A program made the translations under genes and the position numbers. Positions 8,038-17,058 of a DNA stretch of 64,000 bases are shown here, piece by piece (positions within the stretch are counted from its first letter, which is position 1; every line of letters starts with the position of its first letter). The notes below the pieces were generated by a model. The model made no database searches. It worked only from the letters and a program-made list of their open reading frames with translations, and had not been told where the DNA came from. The stretch is from Mesorhizobium sp. M4B.F.Ca.ET.203.01.1.1 (GTDB lineage: Bacteria; Pseudomonadota; Alphaproteobacteria; Rhizobiales; Rhizobiaceae). Location of the stretch: the NCBI RefSeq assembly GCF_004791025.1, contig NZ_SRUO01000004.1, positions 372,001 through 436,000 of the forward strand, in the 5' to 3' direction.

Positions 8038-9135
8038 TCAGCGCTTCCCCAGAATGATGGCTGCACGCAGCCCGTCGCGACCGAACTGCGCCATGTTCAT
8101 GAAGATGCCGTAAGGCACGGGAATGTTGGCCGCATCAAGGATCGTCTCCTGCCGCTCGTCCTCGACCCATGGATCGTGGATCAGGATATGGTCGCCGTCG
8201 TCGCCAATGGCCAGCACCCAATGCGGAACCTTCTTGCCGAACATCAGGAAGCCGCTGATCAGCACCAGCACCAGCTTGCCCCCGGCGATGGCGTTGCGAA
8301 CATCGTCGAGGGCGAATGGACGGTAATTCACCGGAATGCCGTAAAGTTCCGCGCGGCGGCGGAAGTCGACCTGGGCAAGCTCCATCACCCGGCGCTTGTC
8401 CTCGCTGCGCACCGACTGCAGGAACAGCGCGCCATGGAAGGAAACGAAGATCTCCGCCGCGAGCCCGCTTTCATAGCCGGCGACCGCCAGCCCGAACGGC
8501 TCGCAGCCGCCCGGCCCCGACATCATGAAGACGGTGGTGGCCTCGCGCCAGAGGCGGATTTCCATCACCGGGTCGGGCACGAAGCCGTGGTCGAAATTGG
8601 CCATCGCCATCATCAGGCAGCACGGGCCGCAGGTGAACTCGCAGGTCTGCGGGTAGAAGGGAACGGTGGTGGCGATCGGCACGTCGCCGCGCAAGGTCTT
8701 CTCGTAGCGCAGCGCGGTGGCGCCGTCCTCGTAGTAGTCCGGCTCGCGACCGATCTTGCGATAGCCGGCCTGCTCATAGACGCGGATGGCGCGATGATTG
8801 TCCTCGCGCACTTCGAGGCGCAGCATCATCCGGTCGTGCTCGAAGGCCGCCTCCTCCGCCGCCGACAGCAGCTGGCGGCCTATGCCGAGCTGGCCAAAGA
8901 AAGGACCGACGGCGATTGAATAGAGCCGGGCGACGCCGCTGCCCTTGCGAAACAGCACCACGGCATAGCCGGCAACGCGGCCATCGCTTTCTGCAACCAG
9001 CATCTCGGCGGTCTCGCGCTCGATCAGCTGGCGAAAGGAGCGGCGCGACATGCGATCGCTCGAAAAAACAGCCTTCTCGATGGCGGCCAGGTCATCGACG
9101 TCGGACGCGCGGGCCTTGCGGATCTCGGCAGGCAT
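8038..9135 (-). CDS. GNAT acetyltransferase-peptidase C39 fusion protein
   Basis: About 365 residues starting at ATG 9135 (MPAEIRKARASDVDDLAAIE); a GTG at 9210 in frame is a weaker alternative. The N-terminal half is a GNAT domain: acetyl-CoA loop GPFFGQLGIGRQLLSAAEEAA and NHRAIRVYEQAGYRKIGREPDYYEDG. The C-terminal half resembles a C39-type papain-fold peptidase with the nucleophile region CEFTCGPCCLMMAM and the later His/Asp pair HWVLAIGD..HILIHDPW. C39 domains usually cleave double-glycine leader peptides, but here there is no ABC transporter. Paired with the RimK-like ligase immediately downstream, it suggests acylation, ligation and cleavage on one peptide-like substrate (inference). Confidence 0.85.
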   Translation of the reverse strand: MPAEIRKARASDVDDLAAIEKAVFSSDRMSRRSFRQLIERETAEMLVAESDGRVAGYAVVLFRKGSGVARLYSIAVGPFFGQLGIGRQLLSAAEEAAFEHDRMMLRLEVREDNHRAIRVYEQAGYRKIGREPDYYEDGATALRYEKTLRGDVPIATTVPFYPQTCEFTCGPCCLMMAMANFDHGFVPDPVMEIRLWREATTVFMMSGPGGCEPFGLAVAGYESGLAAEIFVSFHGALFLQSVRSEDKRRVMELAQVDFRRRAELYGIPVNYRPFALDDVRNAIAGGKLVLVLISGFLMFGKKVPHWVLAIGDDGDHILIHDPWVEDERQETILDAANIPVPYGIFMNMAQFGRDGLRAAIILGKR

Positions 9136-9344
9136 GCGGGCTTCAGAAACCTCGATTGGGTTGTGGGAATGACCCTTGTCTAAAGCATGGATGATACCGG
9201 CCCCCAGCACCAGTATTCATCAAGCGCTATCGCTCCTCGATTAGGGCCGAATTGTGACAGGTTGAATAGTGGTCCAATGCTGAAGGAGCTCTGCACTGAC
9301 TCGCTGTTTTCAGCGCAGCGCCAATGTCGAAAAACCCGCTGTTT

Positions 9345-10136
9345 TCAACTGGCGAGGCCGGCCAGAAGCTGACCGTAGGCGCTCTTGGCGACCGCCGCCA
9401 GCCGCTCGCGCGGCAGCGAGCCGACGACGGCGCAGCCATAGCCCTTGTCCAGCCAGTAGACAGCCTCGGGGCCGTCGGCCTCCGCTGCATAGGTGCCCTT
9501 GGATTTGCCGGCCGATTCGGCGGTCACGAACAGCGAGATGCGCTCCCCATTGGCGTCTTCATAGAGCAGCATCGCCGCCTTGCCCTGGCCGGCGGGCAAC
9601 AACCGGCCACCGACCAGCTGGAAGCCCTCGGCCACCAGATCGGGCGCGACCAGCTTCAGGCCGACGCGGTTGGACAACCAGGTCTGCAAATGATCCTTGT
9701 CGCTCGCCGGCACCTCGACCGCATGGCGCTTCTCGGCGGCATAGATGACATGGGCCGCGATCGCCTGCTCGGCGAGCAGATCCTCGCTTTCGCCTCCCCT
9801 GCCGATGCCATCGATGCCAGCGACATAACCGGCAAGCCCGCCGATCACCAGCACGGCGGCGGCCGCGGCCGAAAGCCACCAGCGCGAGCGCCGGGCTGTC
9901 GTCCTTCCTGGAGCCTCGCCGAACACGGCCTGCTTCAGCCGTGCCGGCACCGGTTCTTCGAGCACGCCGGCAAAGGCGGCGCGAAGGGCAGCCCGATCGG
10001 CGACGAAGCGGGCGCTCCTTGCCTTCATTTCGGGATTGGCCTCGAGCCAGGCCTCATAGGCCATGCGCTCCTCGCCGGGCAGCTCGCCGTCGAGGGCCAT
10101 GTGGATGTCGCGTTCGGAGAAATCGCGCCGGGTCAT
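9345..10136 (-). CDS. Anti-sigma factor, single-pass membrane protein
   Basis: A 263-residue protein. The N-terminus (FSERDIHMALDGELPGEERMAYEAWLEANPEMKAR) is typical of alphaproteobacterial anti-sigma factors, without a full HxxxCxxC zinc site. One transmembrane helix follows at about residues 90-110 (WWLSAAAAAVLVIGGLAGYVAG), then an exported C-terminal domain that would sense the signal. Its start overlaps the 3' end of the ECF sigma gene by 4 bp, the usual arrangement for a sigma/anti-sigma pair. The signal is not evident. Confidence 0.87.
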   Translation of the reverse strand: MTRRDFSERDIHMALDGELPGEERMAYEAWLEANPEMKARSARFVADRAALRAAFAGVLEEPVPARLKQAVFGEAPGRTTARRSRWWLSAAAAAVLVIGGLAGYVAGIDGIGRGGESEDLLAEQAIAAHVIYAAEKRHAVEVPASDKDHLQTWLSNRVGLKLVAPDLVAEGFQLVGGRLLPAGQGKAAMLLYEDANGERISLFVTAESAGKSKGTYAAEADGPEAVYWLDKGYGCAVVGSLPRERLAAVAKSAYGQLLAGLAS

Positions 10137-10651
10137 TTCTCGACGATCCTTATCGAGCGGCGGCGCGCCGTATCATCCAGCAGGCCGCGCAGTTCCTCGC
10201 GCCCGCGCGCGATGCGCGACATCAGCGTGCCGGCCGGCACGCCAAGGATGTTGGCCGCCTCGGCATAGGAAAAGCCCTCGATCGCCACCATGACCAGCGC
10301 CGCGCGGCGATCGGGGCTGATCGCCTGCAAGGCATCGATGATCTCGCGCGAGGCGATGCTCTCGACCTGATCGGCCGGAGCTGCCTGCGCCTCGCCGGAC
10401 TCGAGCGGCAGCATCGCCGCCTCGCCGCGCCGGTTCACCTTGCGCATCTGGTCGATGAACAGATGATGCATGATCGTAAACAGCCACCTCCTGGGGCTTT
10501 CTCCCGTCTGCCAGTTATCGAGCCTGACCAGGGCCCGTTCGAGGCAGTCCTGGACGAGGTCGTCGGCCGAATCGCGGTCGCGCAGCAGCGAGCGCGCGTA
10601 GCGGCGCAAACGCGGTATTTCGCCAAGGATCGCTGCCTTCTTTTCGTCCAT
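10133..10651 (-). CDS. ECF-subfamily RNA polymerase sigma factor
   Basis: A 172-residue sigma-70 family protein. Region 2 covers about residues 10-75 (LRRYARSLLRDRDSADDLVQDCLERAL, then RRWLFTIMHHLFIDQMRK). Region 4 covers about 110-160 (ALQAISPDRRAALVMVAIEGFSYAEAANILGVPAGTLMSRIARGREELR). It is co-transcribed with the overlapping anti-sigma gene. A possible ECF-type promoter lies about 112-139 bp upstream, suggesting autoregulation. The target genes are unknown. Confidence 0.93.
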   Translation of the reverse strand: MDEKKAAILGEIPRLRRYARSLLRDRDSADDLVQDCLERALVRLDNWQTGESPRRWLFTIMHHLFIDQMRKVNRRGEAAMLPLESGEAQAAPADQVESIASREIIDALQAISPDRRAALVMVAIEGFSYAEAANILGVPAGTLMSRIARGREELRGLLDDTARRRSIRIVEK

Positions 10652-10762
10652 GACCGCTGGTTTTCGAGGTCGTTTTCCATCCAGATTGAACGCGCCTTTG
10701 GGGCGCGGCGCAAGCAGCCAGCGCGAAGCGGCCCACCGCTCCGGTTACCCAAGCAATGGAAT

Positions 10763-10790
10763 GAACGCTGGCGGATGCCGGTTTATTCCC
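10763..10790 (-). promoter_or_regulatory. Candidate ECF-type promoter of the sigma/anti-sigma operon
   Basis: On the minus strand, GGGAATAAA (10790-10782) is followed about 16 nt later by CGTTC (10767-10763). GGGAATA and CGT elements at this spacing are typical of autoregulated ECF sigma promoters in alphaproteobacteria. The site sits just after the DUF2339 stop codon and before the sigma gene. Confidence 0.5.
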
Positions 10791-10792
10791 GG

Positions 10793-13561
10793 CTAGCCGA
10801 TTGTTTCTGCTTGTTCCGCCTTCTCCTTCGCTGCTCTTGTCAGCAGCCGCTGGTAGAACAGGCCGATGCCGATCAGCACGGCGCCGAGGCCGATGAAGGA
10901 CAGCGCCCTGAGCACGCCTTCCAGCTCCGACATGTCGAACAGGAAGACCTTCAGCACGGCGATCGCGATCAGCGCTGCCGAGGCGACGCGCAGCACCTGC
11001 GACTTCAGCCACACTCCGGCGGTCAGCAGCGCGACGCCGATGGCCAGCCACAGCGCCGAATAGGTGTAGGTTTCGACCTGGCCGAGCCCGCTCCACAGTC
11101 CGATGAACTCGCCTTTGAACAGCCGCCTGACCGACAGCGTCGCATAGGCGAAGGCGAGCAGCGAAGCGACCAGCGCCAGCATCGCCGCGTACCAGCGGGG
11201 GCGCTTGTCGCGGACGTAGAGCGCCAGCGCGCCGGCGGCGACCGCCGGCAGGAGATAGGCGAGGAAGAGGAGGTTGAACACCGGGATCGTCCCGGTCGAT
11301 TCGTCAGTGAACAGCGGGTTCAGCACCACGAAATGCCGGACGGCGACGAAGGCGACGGAGAGCACGCCGACGGCCATCGAGCCGTAGCGCATCACCGAAC
11401 TCGGCGAGCGCCTGTCGATGGCGACAAGGATGGCGCCGGCGCCAAGCGCGATCAGCGTGTAGATCGCCTGTTCGGCGAGCGTAACCGTGCCGGTGTCCAG
11501 CACACCGCCATGCATGGCGTGGCGCACCAGTATGGCGAGCGTGAGCAGCGCGAAGAGCGCCGCCCCCGCTTCCATCGCCAGGCGCGGCCGGCCGTTTGTG
11601 GTCCGGGCGAGCTGCCAGGCGGCGAAGCCGAAGGCTAGCGCCGGCACGCCGTAGCCCGGCAGCAGCCAGTTGAAGACAGGCGTCGTCGAAAGCGATGCGG
11701 CGCCGACAATGGTCGGGTCGTAGGCGACGCGGCCAAGCGTGGCGACGACGGCGCCAACCGAAATCCAGCCGAGCACCGGATAGGACCGCCAGCGGGTCGC
11801 CAGCGCCGGTACGACGGCCGCGGCGCCGACAAGCACGGTGGTCCAGCCGGAGCCGAAGGCCATATGCAGCATCAACAGGGCGGCGATCGCCGCGCCGCCG
11901 AGCGCGAAGGAGACGGCGACATCTCCCTTCAGCGGCGGCTCCTCGGCGCGCGCGAGCCATTCACCGCCGGCGGCGAAAGTCACGACCAGAAGAGCCGCGA
12001 CCGCAGCGTAGAGGAAGTCGCGGTCGAGATTGCCGAAGGTGAACCACAGCGCCGTGAGCACGACCAGCGGCGCGATCACGGCCCAGGCCGCCCAGGACGC
12101 GGACCGGATGCGGGCGGTTGCCACCCATTGGCGCGCGGCCCAGAAGCCGGCGGCGATGAACAGCAGGCCGAGCCCGACGCCGATGTTGCGCGTCAACTGA
12201 TCCGACACCACCACCGGCTGGCCGTCGACGCCGAGACTGCCGCCGACGATATCGGAACCGATCGAGGTCGGCGGGATGATGCCGAGATAGATCATCGCCG
12301 TCACCAGGCCGGCGGCATGGAGAAGCGGCAGCGCGCGCGGCCGATAGAGGGCCACGGCCAGCATCGCGGCAAGCAGCGCGGCGCCCGCCAGCGCATCACC
12401 GGCGACGGTGAAGGCCGGGTCGACCGAAAGCCCCAGCGCAGAAAGCCCGACGAAGATGGCGGGCGCGATCGACGGCCAGTCGAAACCGCCGGCGGATTCG
12501 GCTTCGGCGCCACGGGCGCCCAGCCAGACGAAGGCAAGCACAGCCAACGTCGCGGCATCGATGAATAGGATGGCCGACAGGTTCGCGGCGGGCGTGTTGG
12601 CCATGTAGAGGATGGTCCACAGGCCGGTGCCGACGAAGGCCGCCGCCACCAGCGCCTTCCAGTCGCGCAGGCGGGCAATCGCCGCGGTGGCGGCAAGCAC
12701 GATCGCCAGATAGACGAACAGCGCCCAGGGATTGGGCGCCTGCGAGGAGACGAGCGCCGGCGTCGCCATGGCGCCGATCAGGCCGATGCCGGCTAGCGCC
12801 AGGCCATGGACCAGGCTCGCCGCGATCGTCGCCACGCCAATGACGCCGAGCAGCGTGAAGGCCAGCGCCGGACCGATGAAGCCGTAAATGCCATAAGCGG
12901 CATAGACGGTGCCGAACAGGATGAAGGCGCCGGCCGCCGTCAGGATCGCCGGGATATAGGCGCCGGCGGCACCCTGCACCGGCACCTTGAAGCCGGTGCG
13001 GCGGATGAATTCGCCGCCGCCGACCAGCACCAGGCCAAGGATGCCGGCCATGGTGAGGCGCACGCCGGGGCCGAAAATGCCGGCTTCGATGGTGTAGCGG
13101 ATCAGGAACAGGCCGCCCAGCGCCAGCGCGATGCCGCCGACCCAGACCGCCCAGCGGGTGCCGAGCGCGGTCTCGACGTCGGTCTGCCGCGCTGCCTTCG
13201 CCGGTTGCGCGGCCTCGGCGGGGCCGGCCGCAGGCTCCGCCGCTGGCGGCGGCGCTTCGTCCTTGGCCCACGGTCCGGACACGACCTCGCCCGCAGCAGC
13301 GGCGGCCTGCGCCGCCGGCGCTTCGGCGCCAACATCATCCGCTACAGGAGGAGACGCTACCTCGGCCGTGATCGCCTCGGCCGGCTTGCCGTCGGCTTGC
13401 GGCTGTTCGGCCGGCCTGGCGGCCGGTAGCACGGCGCCCGAAAGCACGAGGCTGCGCAGCGCGCCAAGTTCGCGCTCGATCAGGCCGATGCGGCTCTGCT
13501 GGCGCGAAATGATGACGAACAGGGCGATGATGGCGGCAAGGCCGATCAGGCTTTCAAACAT
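10793..13561 (-). CDS. DUF2339 polytopic membrane protein
   Basis: A 922-residue protein. One N-terminal hydrophobic segment (ESLIGLAAIIALFVIISRQ) is followed by a helical stretch and an Ala/Pro-rich linker (about residues 40-130). After that come some twenty or more hydrophobic segments to the C-terminus, beginning with RWAVWVGGIALALGGLFLIRYTIE, the hallmark of DUF2339 proteins. No catalytic motif is visible and the function of the family is not known. It lies upstream of the ECF sigma pair on the same strand, separated by 141 bp with its own candidate promoter for sigma, so it may be independent. Confidence 0.9.
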   Translation of the reverse strand: MFESLIGLAAIIALFVIISRQQSRIGLIERELGALRSLVLSGAVLPAARPAEQPQADGKPAEAITAEVASPPVADDVGAEAPAAQAAAAAGEVVSGPWAKDEAPPPAAEPAAGPAEAAQPAKAARQTDVETALGTRWAVWVGGIALALGGLFLIRYTIEAGIFGPGVRLTMAGILGLVLVGGGEFIRRTGFKVPVQGAAGAYIPAILTAAGAFILFGTVYAAYGIYGFIGPALAFTLLGVIGVATIAASLVHGLALAGIGLIGAMATPALVSSQAPNPWALFVYLAIVLAATAAIARLRDWKALVAAAFVGTGLWTILYMANTPAANLSAILFIDAATLAVLAFVWLGARGAEAESAGGFDWPSIAPAIFVGLSALGLSVDPAFTVAGDALAGAALLAAMLAVALYRPRALPLLHAAGLVTAMIYLGIIPPTSIGSDIVGGSLGVDGQPVVVSDQLTRNIGVGLGLLFIAAGFWAARQWVATARIRSASWAAWAVIAPLVVLTALWFTFGNLDRDFLYAAVAALLVVTFAAGGEWLARAEEPPLKGDVAVSFALGGAAIAALLMLHMAFGSGWTTVLVGAAAVVPALATRWRSYPVLGWISVGAVVATLGRVAYDPTIVGAASLSTTPVFNWLLPGYGVPALAFGFAAWQLARTTNGRPRLAMEAGAALFALLTLAILVRHAMHGGVLDTGTVTLAEQAIYTLIALGAGAILVAIDRRSPSSVMRYGSMAVGVLSVAFVAVRHFVVLNPLFTDESTGTIPVFNLLFLAYLLPAVAAGALALYVRDKRPRWYAAMLALVASLLAFAYATLSVRRLFKGEFIGLWSGLGQVETYTYSALWLAIGVALLTAGVWLKSQVLRVASAALIAIAVLKVFLFDMSELEGVLRALSFIGLGAVLIGIGLFYQRLLTRAAKEKAEQAETIG

Positions 13562-13815
13562 GGCGGTTCCCCCAAACCAGGCCGGTTGTCATTGACAATT
13601 GCGGCGGCCAGACGGCCGGTTCCTCCAGGCAAACGCGCCGCCGGATCGGCGACAGCAAAGATCGAGCATGTTTCGCAGCCGAATGCCAGCAGCTTGCAGC
13701 CTTTATCCAATGCCGAGGTGTCAAGGCGGCCAGGAATAGTCCTGCTGAGCGAGGTTGCGTGGCACGTGCTGCAAGTAGTCATGCTAGTGTCGGCCGGATT
13801 TGATGAGGATGACCA

Positions 13816-14280
13816 ATGCCGCAACGCAGCGCGGGCCTGCTGATCTACAGGCGCACCGGCGGGGTTTTCGAATTTCTGCTTGTCCATCCCGGCGGACCAT
13901 TCTGGGCAAGAAAGGATGAAGGGGCGTGGTCGATCCCGAAGGGACTTGTCGACGAGAGCGAGGATGAACTCGCAGCCGCGCGACGTGAGGCCGAGGAGGA
14001 ACTGGGCGTCGCGATCGATGGACATTTCGAGCCGGTCGGCAGCTATCGGCAGCCGGGCGGCAAGATCGTGACGGCATGGAGTGTCGAATCTGACCTCGAT
14101 GCGGACGCCGTCAGAAGCAACACGTTCACCATGGAGTGGCCACCGAGGTCGGGTTCAGTGAAAGAATTCCCCGAAGTGGACAAAGCCGGCTGGTTTTCCT
14201 TGCCGGAGGCCGGGCTCAAAATCCTGAAAGGCCAGCGCCCCATTCTCGGCGATTTCCTGGAGCGGCAAAACGCCGGCTAG
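13816..14280 (+). CDS. NUDIX hydrolase
   Basis: A 154-residue protein with a full Nudix box: G..E.......REAEEELG in PKGLVDESEDELAAARREAEEELGV. It starts MPQRSAGLLIYRRTGG, as in NUDIX proteins related to bis(5'-nucleosyl)-tetraphosphatase-like predicted phosphohydrolases. It probably hydrolyses a nucleoside diphosphate derivative; the substrate is unknown. It is convergent with recO, with only 9 bp between the stops. Confidence 0.9.
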   Translation: MPQRSAGLLIYRRTGGVFEFLLVHPGGPFWARKDEGAWSIPKGLVDESEDELAAARREAEEELGVAIDGHFEPVGSYRQPGGKIVTAWSVESDLDADAVRSNTFTMEWPPRSGSVKEFPEVDKAGWFSLPEAGLKILKGQRPILGDFLERQNAG

Positions 14281-14289
14281 CCGCAAGCG

Positions 14290-15039
14290 CTACTCTCCGG
14301 CGATCGCCTTGCCGGCCGCATGATGCCGGCGTAGCGCGGCGAGGAAACCGGCGCGGGCGTCGGGCGGTTCGAGGCCGCGCGGCTCGTAGACATGGCGGCT
14401 GAAGAAGAAGCCGGTCAGCCGGAACGCGTCCTCGAGCGCCGCCTGATCGGCACTGGGGCCCGAACGCTGCAGGAAGGCCGGCAGCGCCAGCATCTTGTCG
14501 TGCCAGGGGGCGCCGGCGGCGCGGGAGACGGCGCGGCCGGATTTCGGCGAGACATAGGCGAGGTCCTGCCTGGAGCCGGTCGCCGCGCACTGGCTGAGGT
14601 CGAGGCCGAAGCCGAGCTCGTCGAGGATCAGCAATTCGAAGCGCGCCACCAGCTCGCCCGCCGCGTCGGCGTCGTCGAGATGGGCGATCATGACGGCAAG
14701 CGTCTCATAGAGCGCACCATGGGCGTCGCGCTCGGGCAGCAAGCGCAGATGCGCGGCCATGGTCTGCAGGCCGTAGACGGCGACGGCGCTGTCGATCAGC
14801 CGGGCGGCGTTCATCTCGATCGCCTCGGCCTGGAAGGTGCCGAGATGCTCGTCGAGGCGGGCCCGCCACAGGAGATCGACGCGATTGCCCGGCTGCAGGA
14901 CCGGCTGCTGCTTGCGCGAGCGGCCGCCGCGCACGAGGCCGAGATGGCGGCCATGGGCGCGCGTCATCACCTCGAGGATGGCGCTGGTTTCGCCATGCTT
15001 GCGGGTGCCGAGAATGATTCCCTCGTCGCGCCATTCCAT
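14290..15039 (-). CDS. recO: DNA repair protein RecO
   Basis: Recombination mediator that works with RecR to load RecA on gapped DNA. The 249-residue protein begins [39 protein letters not shown], the OB-fold N-terminus characteristic of RecO. The helical C-terminal domain has [22 protein letters not shown], where other RecO proteins place a zinc-binding cysteine set; only one Cys is seen here. An in-frame ATG at 15051 would add four residues. It belongs to the minus-strand core block with era, although the CPBP protease gene sits between them on the opposite strand. Confidence 0.95.
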   Translation of the reverse strand: MEWRDEGIILGTRKHGETSAILEVMTRAHGRHLGLVRGGRSRKQQPVLQPGNRVDLLWRARLDEHLGTFQAEAIEMNAARLIDSAVAVYGLQTMAAHLRLLPERDAHGALYETLAVMIAHLDDADAAGELVARFELLILDELGFGLDLSQCAATGSRQDLAYVSPKSGRAVSRAAGAPWHDKMLALPAFLQRSGPSADQAALEDAFRLTGFFFSRHVYEPRGLEPPDARAGFLAALRRHHAAGKAIAGE

Positions 15040-15274
15040 GCGAGGGAGCATTTCACCGATCGGGCGGCGAAATCAAGGTTGTAACGGGCCGGGTGCCGGG
15101 ACAGCCGCCAATCGCAAATATCGGAAATTTCTCAGAAACCGATCGGGATTTTTGTCCCGCGCTGGCGCCATATGCGGGCATGTCGACCGGCGCGGCCGGT
15201 CCCTTTGCTGTGGTCGACCCATCGGGCAAGCCGACCTCTCATTTGCCAATCCGCCCGACGAGAGGACCAGACAA

Positions 15275-16075
15275 ATGCCTTCCTTCCTGAGCCTGGTGCG
15301 GGGGCACCAGCTGACCGCCTTCTTTTCGCTGGCGCTCGGCCTGACCTGGCTGGCGTTCATCCCCTTCTGGCTCTCCGGCGGCGAGAGCATTCCCTGGTTC
15401 ACCTTCGGCCCGATGGTCGCCGGCTTCATCGTCGCCGCGCTTGCCGGCGGCTGGGCTTCGGTCAAGCCCATCCTCGCCTCGATGGTGAAGTGGCGGGTTC
15501 GCCCATTCTGGTATCTGGTGGCGTTCGGCCTGCCGTTCGGGGCGCAGTTCGCTTCGATCCTGATCAATCCGCTGTTCGGAGCGGCAGCCCCCGCCTGGGA
15601 CAACATTCCCGCCGTCTACGAAATGCTGCCGATCATCGGCCTCTATGCGATCTTCAGCGGCCCGCTCGGCGAGGAGCCCGGCTGGCGCGGCTTCGCCACG
15701 CCACGACTGCTCGCCGGCCATTCCGCGCTTGCCGGCAGCCTGATCCTCGGCGTGATCTGGGCCATCTGGCACTTCCCGCTCGGCCTGGTCGGCGACCTCA
15801 GCCTCTACGGCACGATCAATGTCGTCCTGGCCGGCATCGTCTTCACATGGCTTTACCAGAACACCGCCAGCGTGCTTCTCGCCTTCCTGATGCATGTCAC
15901 GCACCAGAACAGCGTGCGCTTCCTCGGCAAGGTGTTCGTCGACGGCGACTATGTGCAGCAGCAGTGGATCGGCGTGGCGATCTGGGCGGTCATCGCGGTC
16001 GCGATCGTCGCCTATTACGGCACGGAGTGCTTTGCGCGCCGGGAAAGGACAAAGCCGGCTGTCGCCACCGCCTGA
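15275..16075 (+). CDS. CPBP family intramembrane glutamic endopeptidase
   Basis: A 266-residue polytopic membrane protein of the CAAX-protease/bacteriocin-processing (CPBP, Abi) family. The catalytic motifs are visible in order: EEPGWRGFA (EExxxR), FxxxH-like AIWHFPLG, and HVTHQNS near the C-terminus. The start at ATG 15275 follows GAGAGGACC. The substrate is unknown; CPBP proteins cleave membrane-anchored peptides. It is inserted on the opposite strand between recO and era and ends at a strong shared terminator. Confidence 0.88.
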   Translation: MPSFLSLVRGHQLTAFFSLALGLTWLAFIPFWLSGGESIPWFTFGPMVAGFIVAALAGGWASVKPILASMVKWRVRPFWYLVAFGLPFGAQFASILINPLFGAAAPAWDNIPAVYEMLPIIGLYAIFSGPLGEEPGWRGFATPRLLAGHSALAGSLILGVIWAIWHFPLGLVGDLSLYGTINVVLAGIVFTWLYQNTASVLLAFLMHVTHQNSVRFLGKVFVDGDYVQQQWIGVAIWAVIAVAIVAYYGTECFARRERTKPAVATA

Positions 16076-16090
16076 ACCCGCTCCTCAAAC

Positions 16091-16122
16091 AGGCGCGGCG
16101 CCCGTCTCCGGGCGCCGCGCCT
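16091..16122. terminator. Bidirectional intrinsic terminator between CPBP gene and era
   Basis: Perfect 14-bp stem (AGGCGCGGCGCCCG / CGGGCGCCGCGCCT) with a TCTC loop, followed by CTTTG on the plus strand. It lies between the convergent stop codons at 16075 and 16132. Confidence 0.85.
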
Positions 16123-16131
16123 TTGCTTGCC

Positions 16132-17058
16132 TTAGTGCGGAAACTCCAACCCCATCTCGCGGTAGCGCTCGGGGTCGTCGCCCCAGTTCTCGCGCACCTT
16201 GACGAACAGGAAGAGGTGCACCTTCTGCTCCAGTATGCCCGCGATCTCCATGCGCGCCGCCTGGCCGATGGCGCGGATGGTCTCGCCCTTGTGGCCGAGT
16301 ACGATCTTCTTCTGGCTGTCGCGCTCGACATAGATGACCTGCTCGATACGCACCGAGCCGTCCTTCTTCTCCTCCCATTTCTCGGTCTCGATATGGGAGG
16401 AATAGGGGAGCTCCTGATGCAGTCGCAGGTAGAGCTTTTCGCGGGTGATCTCGGCCGCGAGCTGGCGCATCGGCAGGTCGGAGATCTGGTCCTCCGGATA
16501 GTACCAGGGGCCGGCCGGCAAGGTTTGCGCAAGATAGTCGAGCAGGTCCTTGCAGCCGGAGCCGGTCAGTGCCGAGACCATGAAGGTGCGCTTGAACGGC
16601 ACGCGCTCGTTCGCCGTCGCCGCCAGCGCCAGGAGCACCTCGGGCTTGACCCGGTCGACCTTGTTGAGGACCAGAAGCATCGGCTGCCGGACATCCTTCA
16701 GCCGGTCGAGAATGGCATCGGCGTCGCCGCGGATGCCGCGCTCGGCATCGATCAGAAGCACGACGATATCGGCGTCCTTCGCGCCGCCCCAGGCGGTGGT
16801 CACCATCGCCGTGTCCAGCCGCCGCTTCGGCTTGAAGATACCGGGCGTGTCGACGAAGACGATCTGGGCGTTCTCATGCGTGGCGATGCCGCGCACGATG
16901 GCGCGGGTGGTCTGCACCTTGTGGGTGACGATCGACACCTTGGCGCCGACCAGTTGGTTGACCAGCGTCGACTTGCCGGCATTGGGCGCGCCGATCAGCG
17001 CGACGAAGCCGGAGTGCGTCGCGGGGGCCTCGCCCGCCTGTGCCGCGTCTTCGCTCAT
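16132..17058 (-). CDS. era: GTPase Era
   Basis: Ribosome-assembly GTPase that binds the 3' end of 16S rRNA. The 308-residue length is normal. G-motifs: GAPNAGKST (G1), VDTPGIF (G3), NKVDRV (G4) and a KH RNA-binding domain in the C-terminal third (IEQVIYVERDSQKKIVLGHKGETIRAIGQAAR). Its start overlaps the rnc stop by 4 bp, so translation is probably coupled. Last gene of the DUF2062-acpS-lepB-rnc-era run. Confidence 0.97.
   Translation of the reverse strand: MSEDAAQAGEAPATHSGFVALIGAPNAGKSTLVNQLVGAKVSIVTHKVQTTRAIVRGIATHENAQIVFVDTPGIFKPKRRLDTAMVTTAWGGAKDADIVVLLIDAERGIRGDADAILDRLKDVRQPMLLVLNKVDRVKPEVLLALAATANERVPFKRTFMVSALTGSGCKDLLDYLAQTLPAGPWYYPEDQISDLPMRQLAAEITREKLYLRLHQELPYSSHIETEKWEEKKDGSVRIEQVIYVERDSQKKIVLGHKGETIRAIGQAARMEIAGILEQKVHLFLFVKVRENWGDDPERYREMGLEFPH

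Noticed and set aside
6380..8113. 577-codon plus-strand frame antisense to the RimK-like gene
   Set aside because: Starts in repeat DNA (NWRTGELENWRIEW) and then is pure antisense sequence.
9941..11638. 565-codon plus-strand frame antisense to sigma, anti-sigma and DUF2339 genes
   Set aside because: Spans several clear genes; GC-bias artefact.
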